64,000 nucleotides of DNA from Pedobacter sp. MC2016-14 (GCF_020991475.1 NZ_JAJMPA010000001.1:620001-684000), one strand, 5' to 3'. Shown: positions 24,759 to 35,037, counted from the stretch's first letter. The notes: generated by a model from the sequence alone, not told the origin. Made by a program: numbers and translations.

Positions 24759-27700
24759 ATGAAAAAACTCAAACAAAAATTTTGTTTAAGAAGTGTATCG
24801 CTATTGATACTTCTTTTAGGCCTCGCACCTAGCTTGCTTTTTGCCCAAAGCATCCTAAAAGGAAAGGTACTGGATGAAAAAGGCATGCCTTTGCCGGGCG
24901 CCGGTATTAAGCTTAAAATTTCCGGAAAAGCTACGGTAACCGACAATGCCGGTAACTTTACCATCTCTGCCCCGCAGAATGAAAAAACCCTGATCATTTC
25001 CTTCATCGGTTATCCATCCCAGGAAATTGAGATTAAAAGTGGTACCACACTATATAATATAGTACTGAGTCCCGATGCTAAGAACCTTAATGAGGTCGTT
25101 GTAATCGGCTTTGGAACTCAAAAGCGGAAAGATGTAACGGGTGCTATTGTTTCCTTAAGCGGCTCGGCAATTAAAGATGTCCCTGTAGCAAATATTCAAC
25201 AAGCTTTACAAGGAAGATTGGCAGGTGTTGAGGTTCAATCTACAGGTACAAGGCCGGGATCTAATTCTAGAATTAGGATTCGCGGAGAAAGGTCAATATA
25301 TGGCTTAAACGACCCTTTGGTAGTACTCGACGGAATCCCATTTAGCGATAACGGCGGAGGACTAAACGACATAAATCCTGATGATATAGCTACTATTGAT
25401 GTCTTGAAAGATGCATCTGCCACCGCGATTTATGGATCAAGAGGAGCAAATGGCGTTATCTTAGTTACCAGTAAAAGAGGAATTGCCGGTGATACCAGAG
25501 TATCACTCAATAGCTACTATGGTTTTAGTGAAATTACCAGAAAATATGACGTTTACAATGCAGATCAATACAGGGCTTTAAGAGACTACTCTATTTACAA
25601 TCAAGATTATTTGGCCGATGAAAAGCAAGGTATTGCTTCAGGAAGAAATACCGACTGGCAAGATTTATTGTATAAAAACGGCTATATGACCGACAATAAT
25701 ATAACGGTATCCGGAGGAAGCGATCAGAGTCAATTTTCATTCGGAGGGGGTTATTTTAAGCAAACCTCTGTATTACCCAGTCAAGATTTTAGCCGTGGTT
25801 CTTTTAAGGCAACTGGTGATTTTAAAATAGGGAAGCGAATTAAAGTCGGATTTAATAACATTACCAATTATAGTATTAACAATGGTGCACAATTTGGGCT
25901 TAATGTTTTCCCTTTATTGTCTTTAAGCCCTTTGTCATCTCCTCTTAATCCCGACGGCTCTATCAACAAAAAACCAGCGGGTAATCTTGATGATTTAAAT
26001 ACTACATACAATCCACTGCTGTTGAAAACAAACGAAAATCAATGGGTAGACCGGGTACGTCGTTTCAGGACATTTAATAGTTTATTTGGCGAAGTGGAAA
26101 TTTATGACGGGTTAAAATACAGGTTAAATGTGGGTTTAGACTTCAATCAGGAAGAAGGGGGCCAGTTTAGGGGAGCCGACAGCTATTTTAGACCTGGTTT
26201 GGGTAACACAGCTACTGTAACCAATGGAACCGGCACAAAATATGCCCTAGATAATTTACTTACCTATGAAAAGACCATTGCAGAGAAACATAGAATATCC
26301 GTAACTGGACTATTTGGAATTGAGAAACAACAATTTCACAGTACTTCAATAACGAAAGACTCAATCACTTCAGACTTTGTCCAATTTTATAACTTGGGGC
26401 TTTCATCTGTTGGCCCTACCGCAGTTTTAGGCGGAAGTGAAGTATCCTCTACATTAATCGCTGCCATGCTAAGGGCAAATTATGTATACGACGATAAATA
26501 CATGATTACCTTAACCGGCAGAAGCGATGGTTCTTCCCGTCTTGGAGTAGGAAATAAATGGAAACAATATCCTGCAATTTCGTTAGGCTGGAGTATTACC
26601 GACGAAGAGTTTATGAAAAACTTAAAAACTTTTTCCAACCTAAAGCTACGTGCAGGTTACGGTATTACCGCCAGTCAGGCAGTGCCAGCCTATAGTACCT
26701 TGGGCGGCGTAACATCTAACGGGGTTCGCTACAATTACGGAAATTCTTCACAAACAGGATATTATGTTTCAAAAATAGTTGACCCGAATTTGGATTGGGA
26801 ATATACTAAAACTACAAATGTTGGTCTGGATTTTGGCATATTGAGCAATAGAATTACCGGTAGTATTGATTGGTATACCGCAAAAACTGACAAACTCTTA
26901 TTCGACATCCCTTTACCTCCCACTGCCGGTGTTAGTGAGCCTTATCTAACCAACGCTGGAAATGTAAGCAATAAAGGTCTGGAAGTTGCATTATCAAGCA
27001 TAAATATAAAATCTGAAAATGGCTTTTCCTGGAGCACAGACTTAAACTTTTCTTTTAATAGAAATAAGGTTGATGCTTTATATGGAAATGTAACACAAAT
27101 AGTAAATGCTCAGCTATTTATAGGTCAGCCTTTATCTGCTCTTTATGATTATAAAAAGTTAGGTATCTGGCAAACTGACGAAGCAGCAGAAGCTGCAAAA
27201 TATGGTTTCGTGCCAGGACAGCTAAAGTTAGAGGATCACAATGGCGATGGTAAATTAACCGTGGATGATAAATATGTTATAGGAAGTGGGCAGGCAGATA
27301 TACAAGGCGGAATGACCAACCGTTTTAGCTTCAAAGGTTTCGATTTCTCATTTGTTCTTTATGCGCGTTTTGGAGGAACGCTAGTTAGTCAGGTTCATCA
27401 ACCTTTAGCAGGCTACCTGACTATAAATGATGGACGTAGAAATCAGATCGCAGTTGACTATTGGACACCTACAAATCCTACAAACTCCTTTCCATCTCCA
27501 AATGTAGCGGGCGGACTGATTAGCTCGCCTTTAACTAGTGATGCCGGTACCACATTGGGTTACTTTGACGCAAGTTTTATTAAAGTAAGAAGCATTAACC
27601 TAGGCTATTCTTTTAGCAGTGATTTAGCAAAGAAATTAGGCGCGCAGAAATTTAAAATCTATGTAGCAGCGCAAAATCCTTTCATCCTTTACTCCCCTTA

Positions 27701-27851
27701 TGTTAAAGCGGGCGGTATAGATCCGGAGCCAAATGGAACTGGCAACCAAGGCGTCCAGAATCCAGGAAACATAACTTCAAGAGCACTTACAATTGGCGCA
27801 AACATCCCTCCAACAAGAGCATTCTTGGCTGGATTAAACGTTACTTTTTAA
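24759..27851 (+). CDS. susC: SusC-like TonB-dependent outer membrane transporter
   Basis: The 1030-residue protein has a signal peptide (ends LLFAQS, about residue 30), a CarboxypepD_reg-like beta-sandwich (about 31-115; LKGKVLDEKGMPLPGAGI), a plug domain with VVVIGFGTQKRKDVTGAI and RGERSIYGLNDPLVVLDG, then a long barrel ending in aromatic LAGLNVTF. SusC proteins import oligosaccharides through the outer membrane with TonB energy, capped by a SusD lipoprotein. Here susD and a GH10 xylanase follow directly, so the substrate is probably xylo-oligosaccharides decorated with glucuronate. The susD frame overlaps the susC stop if its earliest ATG is used. Confidence 0.93.
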   Translation: MKKLKQKFCLRSVSLLILLLGLAPSLLFAQSILKGKVLDEKGMPLPGAGIKLKISGKATVTDNAGNFTISAPQNEKTLIISFIGYPSQEIEIKSGTTLYNIVLSPDAKNLNEVVVIGFGTQKRKDVTGAIVSLSGSAIKDVPVANIQQALQGRLAGVEVQSTGTRPGSNSRIRIRGERSIYGLNDPLVVLDGIPFSDNGGGLNDINPDDIATIDVLKDASATAIYGSRGANGVILVTSKRGIAGDTRVSLNSYYGFSEITRKYDVYNADQYRALRDYSIYNQDYLADEKQGIASGRNTDWQDLLYKNGYMTDNNITVSGGSDQSQFSFGGGYFKQTSVLPSQDFSRGSFKATGDFKIGKRIKVGFNNITNYSINNGAQFGLNVFPLLSLSPLSSPLNPDGSINKKPAGNLDDLNTTYNPLLLKTNENQWVDRVRRFRTFNSLFGEVEIYDGLKYRLNVGLDFNQEEGGQFRGADSYFRPGLGNTATVTNGTGTKYALDNLLTYEKTIAEKHRISVTGLFGIEKQQFHSTSITKDSITSDFVQFYNLGLSSVGPTAVLGGSEVSSTLIAAMLRANYVYDDKYMITLTGRSDGSSRLGVGNKWKQYPAISLGWSITDEEFMKNLKTFSNLKLRAGYGITASQAVPAYSTLGGVTSNGVRYNYGNSSQTGYYVSKIVDPNLDWEYTKTTNVGLDFGILSNRITGSIDWYTAKTDKLLFDIPLPPTAGVSEPYLTNAGNVSNKGLEVALSSINIKSENGFSWSTDLNFSFNRNKVDALYGNVTQIVNAQLFIGQPLSALYDYKKLGIWQTDEAAEAAKYGFVPGQLKLEDHNGDGKLTVDDKYVIGSGQADIQGGMTNRFSFKGFDFSFVLYARFGGTLVSQVHQPLAGYLTINDGRRNQIAVDYWTPTNPTNSFPSPNVAGGLISSPLTSDAGTTLGYFDASFIKVRSINLGYSFSSDLAKKLGAQKFKIYVAAQNPFILYSPYVKAGGIDPEPNGTGNQGVQNPGNITSRALTIGANIPPTRAFLAGLNVTF

Positions 27852-27874
27852 TGGTTCAAATTAAATTCAAGAAA

Positions 27875-29707
27875 ATGAAAACAAGATATTTTATTAAGGC
27901 CATATTATTTTCTGCACTAATTATGTTTGGAGGGTGCAAAAAAGCTTTAGAGGAAAATCCACATACCGTGTTTACTACCGACTATTTCAAGACTGCGGAA
28001 GGTATACAATCTGCAATAAATTCTGCATATTCCGGCTTACGTTATGATTATGGACCCATTGGAGCAGTTTTGCTGGCAAATATGGGAACAGACGAATTCA
28101 CTTTTGGTGACCAGGGAAATTCCGGGCAGACATTGGAGTTGGGAACCTACCAAATTCCCCCTACAAATGGTTCAATCTTAACTCCATGGAATAGGAACTA
28201 TTCAAACATTAACCTTTGTAATGCCATTCTGCAATTTGCGCCTAATGTAACGATGGGCGACCAGGCAAGGAATGTCATCATGGCAGAAGCAAGGTACTTA
28301 CGGGCACATTATTACCTTTTACTGGTAGAGCAGTTCGGTGCCGTACCGTTAGACCTTGGTTCCGGAGACTTGGTATTCACAGACGTTGCTTTTTTTGGTT
28401 TTAATCGTCTACCAACTAGCGATGTATTAAAAAAAGATTACCAGGCGATGATCACTGATTTGATTTTTGCGAGTCAGAACCTTCCTGTTGTTAGACCCAC
28501 AGGAGCTTTCAAACTTTCTCAGTCCGCAGCATTACATCTGTTATCAAAAGTGTATTTGTATCGTGCCTATTCTGATGCCAAAGAATCATCCGACTTTAAT
28601 AATGCTTACAAAACGGCAATGGAGTTAATTAACAATAAAGCAAAGTACGGGACAGATCTGCTTCCTGACTACAGCCAGATCCATAAGCAGGGAAATGATT
28701 ATAATAGAGAGGTTTTATTCTCAATAGAACGTTTGCCATTGAATAATGCGAATAACGAAGTTGCCAGTCCGGGAACGGAATTCGCAAACAAGGCTAATAT
28801 TGCCAATAACTTGTTTAATTGCAATTACCAGAATGCAGCTACCGTAGGTGGCGTTTCTTTAATAGATGATAGACCATTACAGTATGGACGCCCATTACGC
28901 CAATTGGCCCCAACTTCGTTTCTTGTCAACTATATTTTTGCTGATAAATTAAACGATAGCCGTTATGATGCCAGCTTCAGAACGATGTGGCGTGTAGCTA
29001 CATTGCGTACCGGAGCTGACCTGGAAACATTTAAAGCAAAATTAGCTACTGTAGGCTTTGCAATCGGGGACACAGCTATTTATTTAGCGCCAACTGATGC
29101 CAGAGCTACACAACTAAAAAATGCGGGTAAAAAGTATAAAATTTTAGGCCCCTCAGAATTTTGGTCAAATCAGAATAAGACCAACCAGTTATATCCAAAT
29201 TTAAAAAAATATGATGACAGTGTCCGCAACAACTTTCAAGATGCTTCAGGCAGGCCATTTATCGTTGCTAAGCTATCAGAAGTATACCTCATAGCCGCTG
29301 AAGCAGCTTTGCAAGATGGTCATCCAATTGATGCCGTACCTCTTATCAATACATTAAGAGAGCGGGCAGCTTTTCGTGCCAATATATCTGCAACAGATCT
29401 CGCAACACGAAAGGCTGCGATGACGATTACTTTAGCGCAGATTAATCTTGATTTTATACTAGATGAACGAAGCAGAGAACTATGTGGAGAAAGTGTGCGC
29501 TGGCCGGATCTTGCTGTTAGAAAAAAGCTAGTAGAAAGAGTTAAGACGCTAAATCAAGGCACAAGCACTCCTCATAATCCAGATGGAGCACCAAACGTCA
29601 AGGACTTTCATAATTTAAGACCAATACCGCAAGACCAGATATTCAGTATAGTAGATCCAACTGGAGATCCAAACAGAAACAAGTATCAAAACCCTGGTTA
29701 TTATTGA
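27875..29707 (+). CDS. susD: SusD/RagB-family surface glycan-binding lipoprotein
   Basis: The 610-residue protein has a lipoprotein signal (FGGC, acylated Cys21), the N-terminal SusD pattern ALEENPHTVFTTDYFKTAEG, TPR-like helices (AEARYLRAHYYLLLVEQFG) and the C-terminal block FILDERSRELCGESVRWPDL with PIPQDQIF near the end. SusD forms the lid of the SusC channel and binds the polysaccharide. The ATG at 27875 is preferred because it starts directly with MKTRYFIK; an ATG at 27851 would add eight residues and overlap the susC stop. It lies between susC and a GH10 xylanase in one operon. Confidence 0.92.
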   Translation: MKTRYFIKAILFSALIMFGGCKKALEENPHTVFTTDYFKTAEGIQSAINSAYSGLRYDYGPIGAVLLANMGTDEFTFGDQGNSGQTLELGTYQIPPTNGSILTPWNRNYSNINLCNAILQFAPNVTMGDQARNVIMAEARYLRAHYYLLLVEQFGAVPLDLGSGDLVFTDVAFFGFNRLPTSDVLKKDYQAMITDLIFASQNLPVVRPTGAFKLSQSAALHLLSKVYLYRAYSDAKESSDFNNAYKTAMELINNKAKYGTDLLPDYSQIHKQGNDYNREVLFSIERLPLNNANNEVASPGTEFANKANIANNLFNCNYQNAATVGGVSLIDDRPLQYGRPLRQLAPTSFLVNYIFADKLNDSRYDASFRTMWRVATLRTGADLETFKAKLATVGFAIGDTAIYLAPTDARATQLKNAGKKYKILGPSEFWSNQNKTNQLYPNLKKYDDSVRNNFQDASGRPFIVAKLSEVYLIAAEAALQDGHPIDAVPLINTLRERAAFRANISATDLATRKAAMTITLAQINLDFILDERSRELCGESVRWPDLAVRKKLVERVKTLNQGTSTPHNPDGAPNVKDFHNLRPIPQDQIFSIVDPTGDPNRNKYQNPGYY

Positions 29708-29729
29708 TAAATTGATTAAGAAGATTAAA

Positions 29730-31388
29730 ATGAAAAATAAACTAATTATATCTTGCTTGCTGTTGTTAACAGCAGCAGGGATGTGTTCTTGCAAAAAAGA
29801 CATCTATAACGGGGCTAATAGTCTGGCAGAACTGCAATTCACGGACAGTACAGCTGTTTTAAAATCCTTAGTGTCTTTTCCATTAGGAATGGCTGCAGAA
29901 TATCCCTTGTCATCTACAAATAACAGTTATTGGTCAGTTGTTAAAAGAGAAGCGGGCTGGATTACTTTTGGCAACGAGCTCAAAAATGATGCAGTTGTTA
30001 AAAGTGACGGAACTTACGATTTTACCAGAGCAGACAATTTTTTAAACCTGGCTACAACAGCGGGAATAAAGGTCTTCGGTCATACCCTGGTTTGGCATTC
30101 TCAACAAAGAGCATCTTACTACAATAGTTTAATTGGCGGTGGTGGTAGTGGTTCTGGGCCTACAAATTTGGTAGTTAACCCCGGTTTCGAAACTACAACA
30201 GTTGCAACTACAGCAGAACCCGCAGACGGATGGTCGGTCTTAAACGGAGCTGGCCAATTTGTAAGTACCGGTACGAATGTTAACGGGGGTGCAAAAGCGC
30301 TGCAAGTTAATGTCCCTGCGGGTGGACAGAACTACAATACCCAGCTGATTACCAAAGCTCAGATTCCGGTTACCGCTGGTAAAACGTATACCATTTCTTA
30401 CTATATCAAAGGAGCAACAGCGCAAAATGTCCAATTTGAAATCAGGCCTTACTCAGGCACAACTGCTGGTTCAGTAAACTATCAGGGTGGTAAGCCGGTT
30501 ACAACTTCTTACGCAAAGGTGTCATATGATTATGCGGTACCTGTAGGCGTAACCGCAATGCAATTGGCTTTTGATTTAGGGGGAACACAAAATACCCTTT
30601 ATCTGGATGATGTGAGCATAACTGATGCTTCCATCGTGGCACCGCCAAGTGGCGGAGCATTAGCTACTATAGTAGATAACGCCATGAAAAACCATATTCA
30701 AAAGGTAGTAAGTCGCTACGTAGGGAAAATTACGGCCTGGGATGTTATTAATGAGCCATTTAGTGATGCGGCAGAATTAAGAAACAATACGAATACGCCA
30801 GTACCAAGTGGTAGAACCGACATTTTTGTCTGGCAAAACTATCTGGGCAGGGATTATGCCGCTAAAGCATTTACCTATGCAAGGGCCTCAGATCCAACAG
30901 CAGACCTATACATGAATGACTATAACCTGGAAGCAAGCACAGCTAAGTTAGATGCATTTGTAACACTTGCTAAAGAACTGAAAGCCGCCAACACGGGTAT
31001 AACAGGTGTTGGAACCCAGATGCATTGCAATATCAATACATCATATACCCAGATTGACAACATGTTTCAAAAACTGGCGGCAACAGGATTAAAAGTAAGG
31101 GTTTCTGAGCTAGACATCAGGCTAAACCCTTCCAACAAAACTGGAAATGTAGGTGCATCAATTGCGTTGCAAAACCTCCAGGCAGCTATGTACAATTATG
31201 TAGCTAAATCGTATTTAAAATATGTTCCGGAAGCGCAACGCGGAGGAATCACCGTATGGGGAGTTGCTGATAGTGATAGTTGGATAACGACTAGCCTGGC
31301 ACAGAATGATGCGCCATTGTTATTTAACGCTACCTATGGAAAGAAACCCGCCTTCTCTGGCTTTGCCAAGGGATTGAAAGGTCAATAA
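29730..31388 (+). CDS. GH10 endo-xylanase lipoprotein with an inserted carbohydrate-binding module
   Basis: The 552-residue protein has a lipoprotein signal (MCSC, Cys21), suggesting surface display. The GH10 barrel starts at about residue 45 (GWITFGNELKND; GIKVFGHTLVWHSQ), is broken at about 140-305 by a CBM4/9-like beta-sandwich (NLVVNPGFETT to LYLDDVSITD) flanked by Gly/Ser linkers, then resumes with ITAWDVINEP (acid/base E342) and VRVSELDIR (nucleophile E460). GH10 enzymes cut the beta-1,4-xylan backbone. A CBM inside the GH10 barrel is known from gut Bacteroides xylanases. The ATG at 29730 is preferred to a TTG at 29712. It ends the susC-susD operon. Confidence 0.92.
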   Translation: MKNKLIISCLLLLTAAGMCSCKKDIYNGANSLAELQFTDSTAVLKSLVSFPLGMAAEYPLSSTNNSYWSVVKREAGWITFGNELKNDAVVKSDGTYDFTRADNFLNLATTAGIKVFGHTLVWHSQQRASYYNSLIGGGGSGSGPTNLVVNPGFETTTVATTAEPADGWSVLNGAGQFVSTGTNVNGGAKALQVNVPAGGQNYNTQLITKAQIPVTAGKTYTISYYIKGATAQNVQFEIRPYSGTTAGSVNYQGGKPVTTSYAKVSYDYAVPVGVTAMQLAFDLGGTQNTLYLDDVSITDASIVAPPSGGALATIVDNAMKNHIQKVVSRYVGKITAWDVINEPFSDAAELRNNTNTPVPSGRTDIFVWQNYLGRDYAAKAFTYARASDPTADLYMNDYNLEASTAKLDAFVTLAKELKAANTGITGVGTQMHCNINTSYTQIDNMFQKLAATGLKVRVSELDIRLNPSNKTGNVGASIALQNLQAAMYNYVAKSYLKYVPEAQRGGITVWGVADSDSWITTSLAQNDAPLLFNATYGKKPAFSGFAKGLKGQ

Positions 31389-31406
31389 CCATGTTCTTTT
31401 AGTAAG

Positions 31407-31444
31407 AAAACGGGGGCTTCCAAAGTTTTGGCTGCCCCCGTTTT
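31407..31444 (+). terminator. Bidirectional terminator between GH10 and the esterase gene
   Basis: Arms AAAACGGGGGC (31407-31417) and GCCCCCGTTTT (31434-31444) pair perfectly. The loop holds an inner CCAAA/TTTGG stem (31420-31431). Eight T residues follow on the plus strand and four on the minus strand, so it serves the susC-susD-GH10 operon best and the convergent esterase operon as well. Confidence 0.92.
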
Positions 31445-31458
31445 TTTTGCAGCAGATT

Positions 31459-33378
31459 TTATTTAACCGCAGCCTCAAACGGAGAGGCTGGTAACCCTTC
31501 ACCGTTATAGAGATTGGCACCTTCTGGATTATCTGCCCAGGCATAACGAACATAGAAAGGTGTTGGAACGGCGGCATTCCAAACCATAATTTTATTGCCG
31601 GTAATTTCAGCTTTTGCCCATACAAATTTTCTATCAGCACCGGCAACAGAAAAATATTTCAATTCAGTACCACCTTTAGCTACAAGTCCTTTTCCTACAT
31701 CAGCAAAACTCAACACTAATTTATTGCCATCTAAAGTCACCGATTTAAACGAAGGACCAGTAGGCACAATTTTACGGTCACCGTAAACCAGAGATTCAGC
31801 TTGTAAGGCTATTCTTTTCCCAACATCTTGTTTATTTAATGGATGAATGTCATTCCATTCGCCTAAATCTATAGCTACCGCCATGGCGGTATTTTCAAGT
31901 GCCAACAGTTTACGCTGTTGTTCTCTCAGTTCAGCCCAGCTACTCTCCGTAGGCATGGCCTTCAGGCCCATAAATCCAGGCAATTGAACGTAAATGAAAG
32001 GAAGTTTACCAATACCGAAAGTAGTCCTCCAATCTTTAACCAGCACCTGCATCAGGTCATAATATTCTTTTGAATTGCCCGTATTCGCCTCTCCCTGATA
32101 CCAGAGCGCCGCTTTAATTTTATAATCCCTCAATGGGGCAATCATTGCATTGTATAAGCCCGAAGGTTTCCATCTTACAAATGTCGGCGATGGAGCAGCT
32201 TCCGTTTTTGCGCCCAATATGTATTTCCATGACCCTTTTAAATCAATGGTGTCCCGATCCGCAATAAGCTGATAATCCTTGTCCATTACAAAACCACCAT
32301 TTCCAGAATTGTTAATGATCCTAACTGTAATTGTATTTTTTCCTTCTTTTAAAATACCTGGATTAAAGAGATACCTTCGAGGAGGATATTGATAACTGGT
32401 TGTACCTACAAACTGACCATTAACAAATGTAGAGTCTGCATCCACAATTCTTCCTAAAATCAATTTCACAGGTTTGCCGGTCATGGATTTTGGAACGTTA
32501 ACATCCTTTTTAAACCAAACTACACCATTGGCTTTACCCAAAGTGCTGTTTACCCAATAGCCAGGAACTGACATTTCTTTCCAGTCTAAATCATCTACAT
32601 CCGCTTTCCAATGTTTTTTCAGGCCTTCGTCTTTGGTATTTAAATTTCTGTACCAGGCTCTGGACAATGCCTGATCGGTGGAGTCAATCTTTTTTATTTC
32701 CCGATCGTCCTTAAACTTTTGAAGTTCGGCATAATAACCTGGAAAATTTTTAACTGCATTTTCACTCATCCAGGATTGTGCAGGCGAGCCTCCCAATGCG
32801 GCATTAATAATCCCGACCGGAATATGATACTTTTTATTGATCTCTAAGGCAAAAAAGTACGCTACCCCAGAGAACTCTAAAACCGATTGAGGGTTTGCAG
32901 ACTGCCAGATACCATTTGAAAGGTCCTTTCGTTGTACATTAAAATCATATTCATCTGGCACCAAAAACTGTCTGATATTAGTATTTTCACTTCTGGCAAT
33001 TACATCCCGGTATTGATCAGCTAACCGCCCCATAGGCAACTCCATATTAGACTGACCACTGCAAAGAAAAACATCTCCAAATAAAATATCTTTAAGTACA
33101 AGCTGATTGCTTGCTTGAAAAATCATTTCATATGGCCCGCCGGCTTTCTGAGGAGGAAGCTGTATTACCCAGCTGCCATTTCTATCAGCCTGACTTAAGT
33201 ATTGTTTTTTATTAAATTTTAAAGAAATCCGCTCGTTTGGTGCCGACCAACCCCAGATTTTAATGGTTTCGTTTCGCTGTAAAACCATTCCGTTACTGAT
33301 CAGTTTTGGTAATTTTATTTGTCCAAAGCTAATGGCGTTACTAAGTAATAAAATAGCGGCTAATGTCCAGATTTTCAT
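31459..33378 (-). CDS. SASA-domain esterase (sialate O-acetylesterase-like)
   Basis: The 639-residue protein has a signal peptide (ends AISFGQ) and an SGNH/SASA hydrolase fold split by an inserted beta-sandwich. The nucleophile is Ser110 in CSGQSNMELPMG; later blocks are ALGGSPAQSWMS, ALWYQGEANTG and EWNDIHPLNKQDVG with the catalytic Asp/His. Residues about 260-385 form a jelly-roll insert (DADSTFVNGQFVGTTSYQYPP). Annotated sialate O-acetylesterases in xylan loci often remove acetyl groups from plant polysaccharides. Acetyl-xylan esterase activity is therefore inferred from context. Its ATG overlaps the upstream GH35-like stop by one base (TAATG). Confidence 0.82.
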   Translation of the reverse strand: MKIWTLAAILLLSNAISFGQIKLPKLISNGMVLQRNETIKIWGWSAPNERISLKFNKKQYLSQADRNGSWVIQLPPQKAGGPYEMIFQASNQLVLKDILFGDVFLCSGQSNMELPMGRLADQYRDVIARSENTNIRQFLVPDEYDFNVQRKDLSNGIWQSANPQSVLEFSGVAYFFALEINKKYHIPVGIINAALGGSPAQSWMSENAVKNFPGYYAELQKFKDDREIKKIDSTDQALSRAWYRNLNTKDEGLKKHWKADVDDLDWKEMSVPGYWVNSTLGKANGVVWFKKDVNVPKSMTGKPVKLILGRIVDADSTFVNGQFVGTTSYQYPPRRYLFNPGILKEGKNTITVRIINNSGNGGFVMDKDYQLIADRDTIDLKGSWKYILGAKTEAAPSPTFVRWKPSGLYNAMIAPLRDYKIKAALWYQGEANTGNSKEYYDLMQVLVKDWRTTFGIGKLPFIYVQLPGFMGLKAMPTESSWAELREQQRKLLALENTAMAVAIDLGEWNDIHPLNKQDVGKRIALQAESLVYGDRKIVPTGPSFKSVTLDGNKLVLSFADVGKGLVAKGGTELKYFSVAGADRKFVWAKAEITGNKIMVWNAAVPTPFYVRYAWADNPEGANLYNGEGLPASPFEAAVK

Positions 33379-34994
33379 TATTGATAGGTATAAAGTTTAA
33401 TTTTTTGAATACTATAATCTCCTTCAGGAATCCTCAAATGTCTTCCCTGATGGTTTTGGTCGCCATTCATCCTTAAACCTGGCATCCATTTTCCCTCTTC
33501 AAAAACGCCTTCATCTATACTGGCAATTCCAGCTCTGGACTTTTCCTTTAAAGGCTTAAAAGTGGCTACAATACCGGTTCCGGCAATGATAAATTCATCG
33601 GCAGCAAGTTGAATAATTAATCCGCCAGTAATTGGCCAGACCTCATCCTTAGCTTTGGCCGACCAGCCCAAATTTAAATCGTGGGAGAATGAAAAAATAT
33701 AATCTCCTAAGCGAAGCTCTTGTTTGGTATTCGTTTTATCGAAAAGCACTCCGTTAATTGTTCCTTTACCCTGGTGTTCAAGAACAATTGGCGCCAACTG
33801 CTCCAGAAGCTTATAAGCACCAGAAATATCTGCATTCATTTTTTCATCGCCATTTTCAATGGAGAAAGGCGAAAACCCCATGGAATCGTAATGCCCAATG
33901 GCATAAAATGCCTTAGCTCCAACACCCTGTTCAAACCTAATCTCGGGAATAAATAAGGTGTTGCCTCCGCGTACATAGAGGTCGTTCCAATATTTAAAAT
34001 CCGGATTATAAAAATCAGGGGATAACATATCTATACTTTTTGCCGCAGCCTTCCAAATATCCATTAAATGCGGTAACGGTCCTGCACTGGGGTACTCTCC
34101 AGGTTTTGCTTCCCTTTTATAGTTCAGTGCAGCATTTAAATACATGGGTAAGTTATATTTTCTCTTCCCTGCCTGCGCAAGCCTATTGATAAAATCAGCA
34201 TAGTACCAGGCCATAAAAATTTCATCGGTGGCCAGGCTTTTCCCAAATACCTCTTCCCATGTCCCCCCGGTTTTGGATCCATTTTTTGCCCATAATGAAT
34301 TAAACTCAGGCATCAGGGCCGTTCTGTTCTTTTTGAGGTAATCGAATAAAGCAGGGGGTACAGGCTTTTTGAAAGCAACATCAGCCAGAGGACTATGGTC
34401 TCTGGCTTCCGGTAACATCCCTATTTCATTCTCTACCTGAATCATCAACACCGTCTGCTCTTTGCTGTCCACCTTTTTTATAAAACTCATTAACGCCTCA
34501 AAAGCCTTTACATCCGAGTTTAAACTGTTTTCAGAAAACGGGCTCAATATATCTTGTGCAATACCATTTTTATCGGTTGCCCGGGGAAACCTTTTTTGAT
34601 CTGTTTTTACCCAATAAGGCGCATAACAAGACATGCTATTTTTCCAGGCGCCAAACCATAAAAAGATGAGCTTCATGTCATTCTTCCTGGCATTTACAAT
34701 CAAATCATTAACGAGATCCATATTGAATTTTCCTTCTTCCGGCTCTATCAGTTCCCAGTAAACTGGTGCCAAAATGGTATTGGCGTGTAAGCTCTTTACT
34801 TTGCCCCATATCGGTTTCATGTAATTTGTATTAGAAGAACTGGAGTTTCCCAGTTCACCAGCCAAAATTAGATAGGGCTTGTCTGCCACGTAAAGCTGTC
34901 TGGTACTCCCCTGAACTTTTAAATAGGGTTGAGCGAATAAGTTTGCTGCCGAAAAAAGCAGAAAGATGAACAAAAGGAAAGAATTTTTTATCAT
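33378..34994 (-). CDS. GH35-like glycosidase with a C-terminal DUF5597-type domain
   Basis: The 538-residue protein has a signal peptide (ends ANLFAQ) and a TIM-barrel like GH35 beta-galactosidases: ANTILAPVYWELIEPEEGKF, MKLIFLWFGAWKN, QVENEIGML with the probable acid/base Glu near residue 188, and FIPEIRFEQG with the probable nucleophile. The C-terminal 150 residues (from about SAKAKDEVW) fit the DUF5597 beta domain. GH35 enzymes usually remove beta-galactosyl units; in a glucuronoxylan locus it might act on a galactose or arabinopyranose side group, but this is not shown. It starts a two-gene operon with the esterase, under operator 2. Confidence 0.78.
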   Translation of the reverse strand: MIKNSFLLFIFLLFSAANLFAQPYLKVQGSTRQLYVADKPYLILAGELGNSSSSNTNYMKPIWGKVKSLHANTILAPVYWELIEPEEGKFNMDLVNDLIVNARKNDMKLIFLWFGAWKNSMSCYAPYWVKTDQKRFPRATDKNGIAQDILSPFSENSLNSDVKAFEALMSFIKKVDSKEQTVLMIQVENEIGMLPEARDHSPLADVAFKKPVPPALFDYLKKNRTALMPEFNSLWAKNGSKTGGTWEEVFGKSLATDEIFMAWYYADFINRLAQAGKRKYNLPMYLNAALNYKREAKPGEYPSAGPLPHLMDIWKAAAKSIDMLSPDFYNPDFKYWNDLYVRGGNTLFIPEIRFEQGVGAKAFYAIGHYDSMGFSPFSIENGDEKMNADISGAYKLLEQLAPIVLEHQGKGTINGVLFDKTNTKQELRLGDYIFSFSHDLNLGWSAKAKDEVWPITGGLIIQLAADEFIIAGTGIVATFKPLKEKSRAGIASIDEGVFEEGKWMPGLRMNGDQNHQGRHLRIPEGDYSIQKIKLYTYQ

Positions 34995-35037
34995 GATCTT
35001 ATTTGGTTAGGTCTCAGTTTTCTATTAAAATAGAGTA

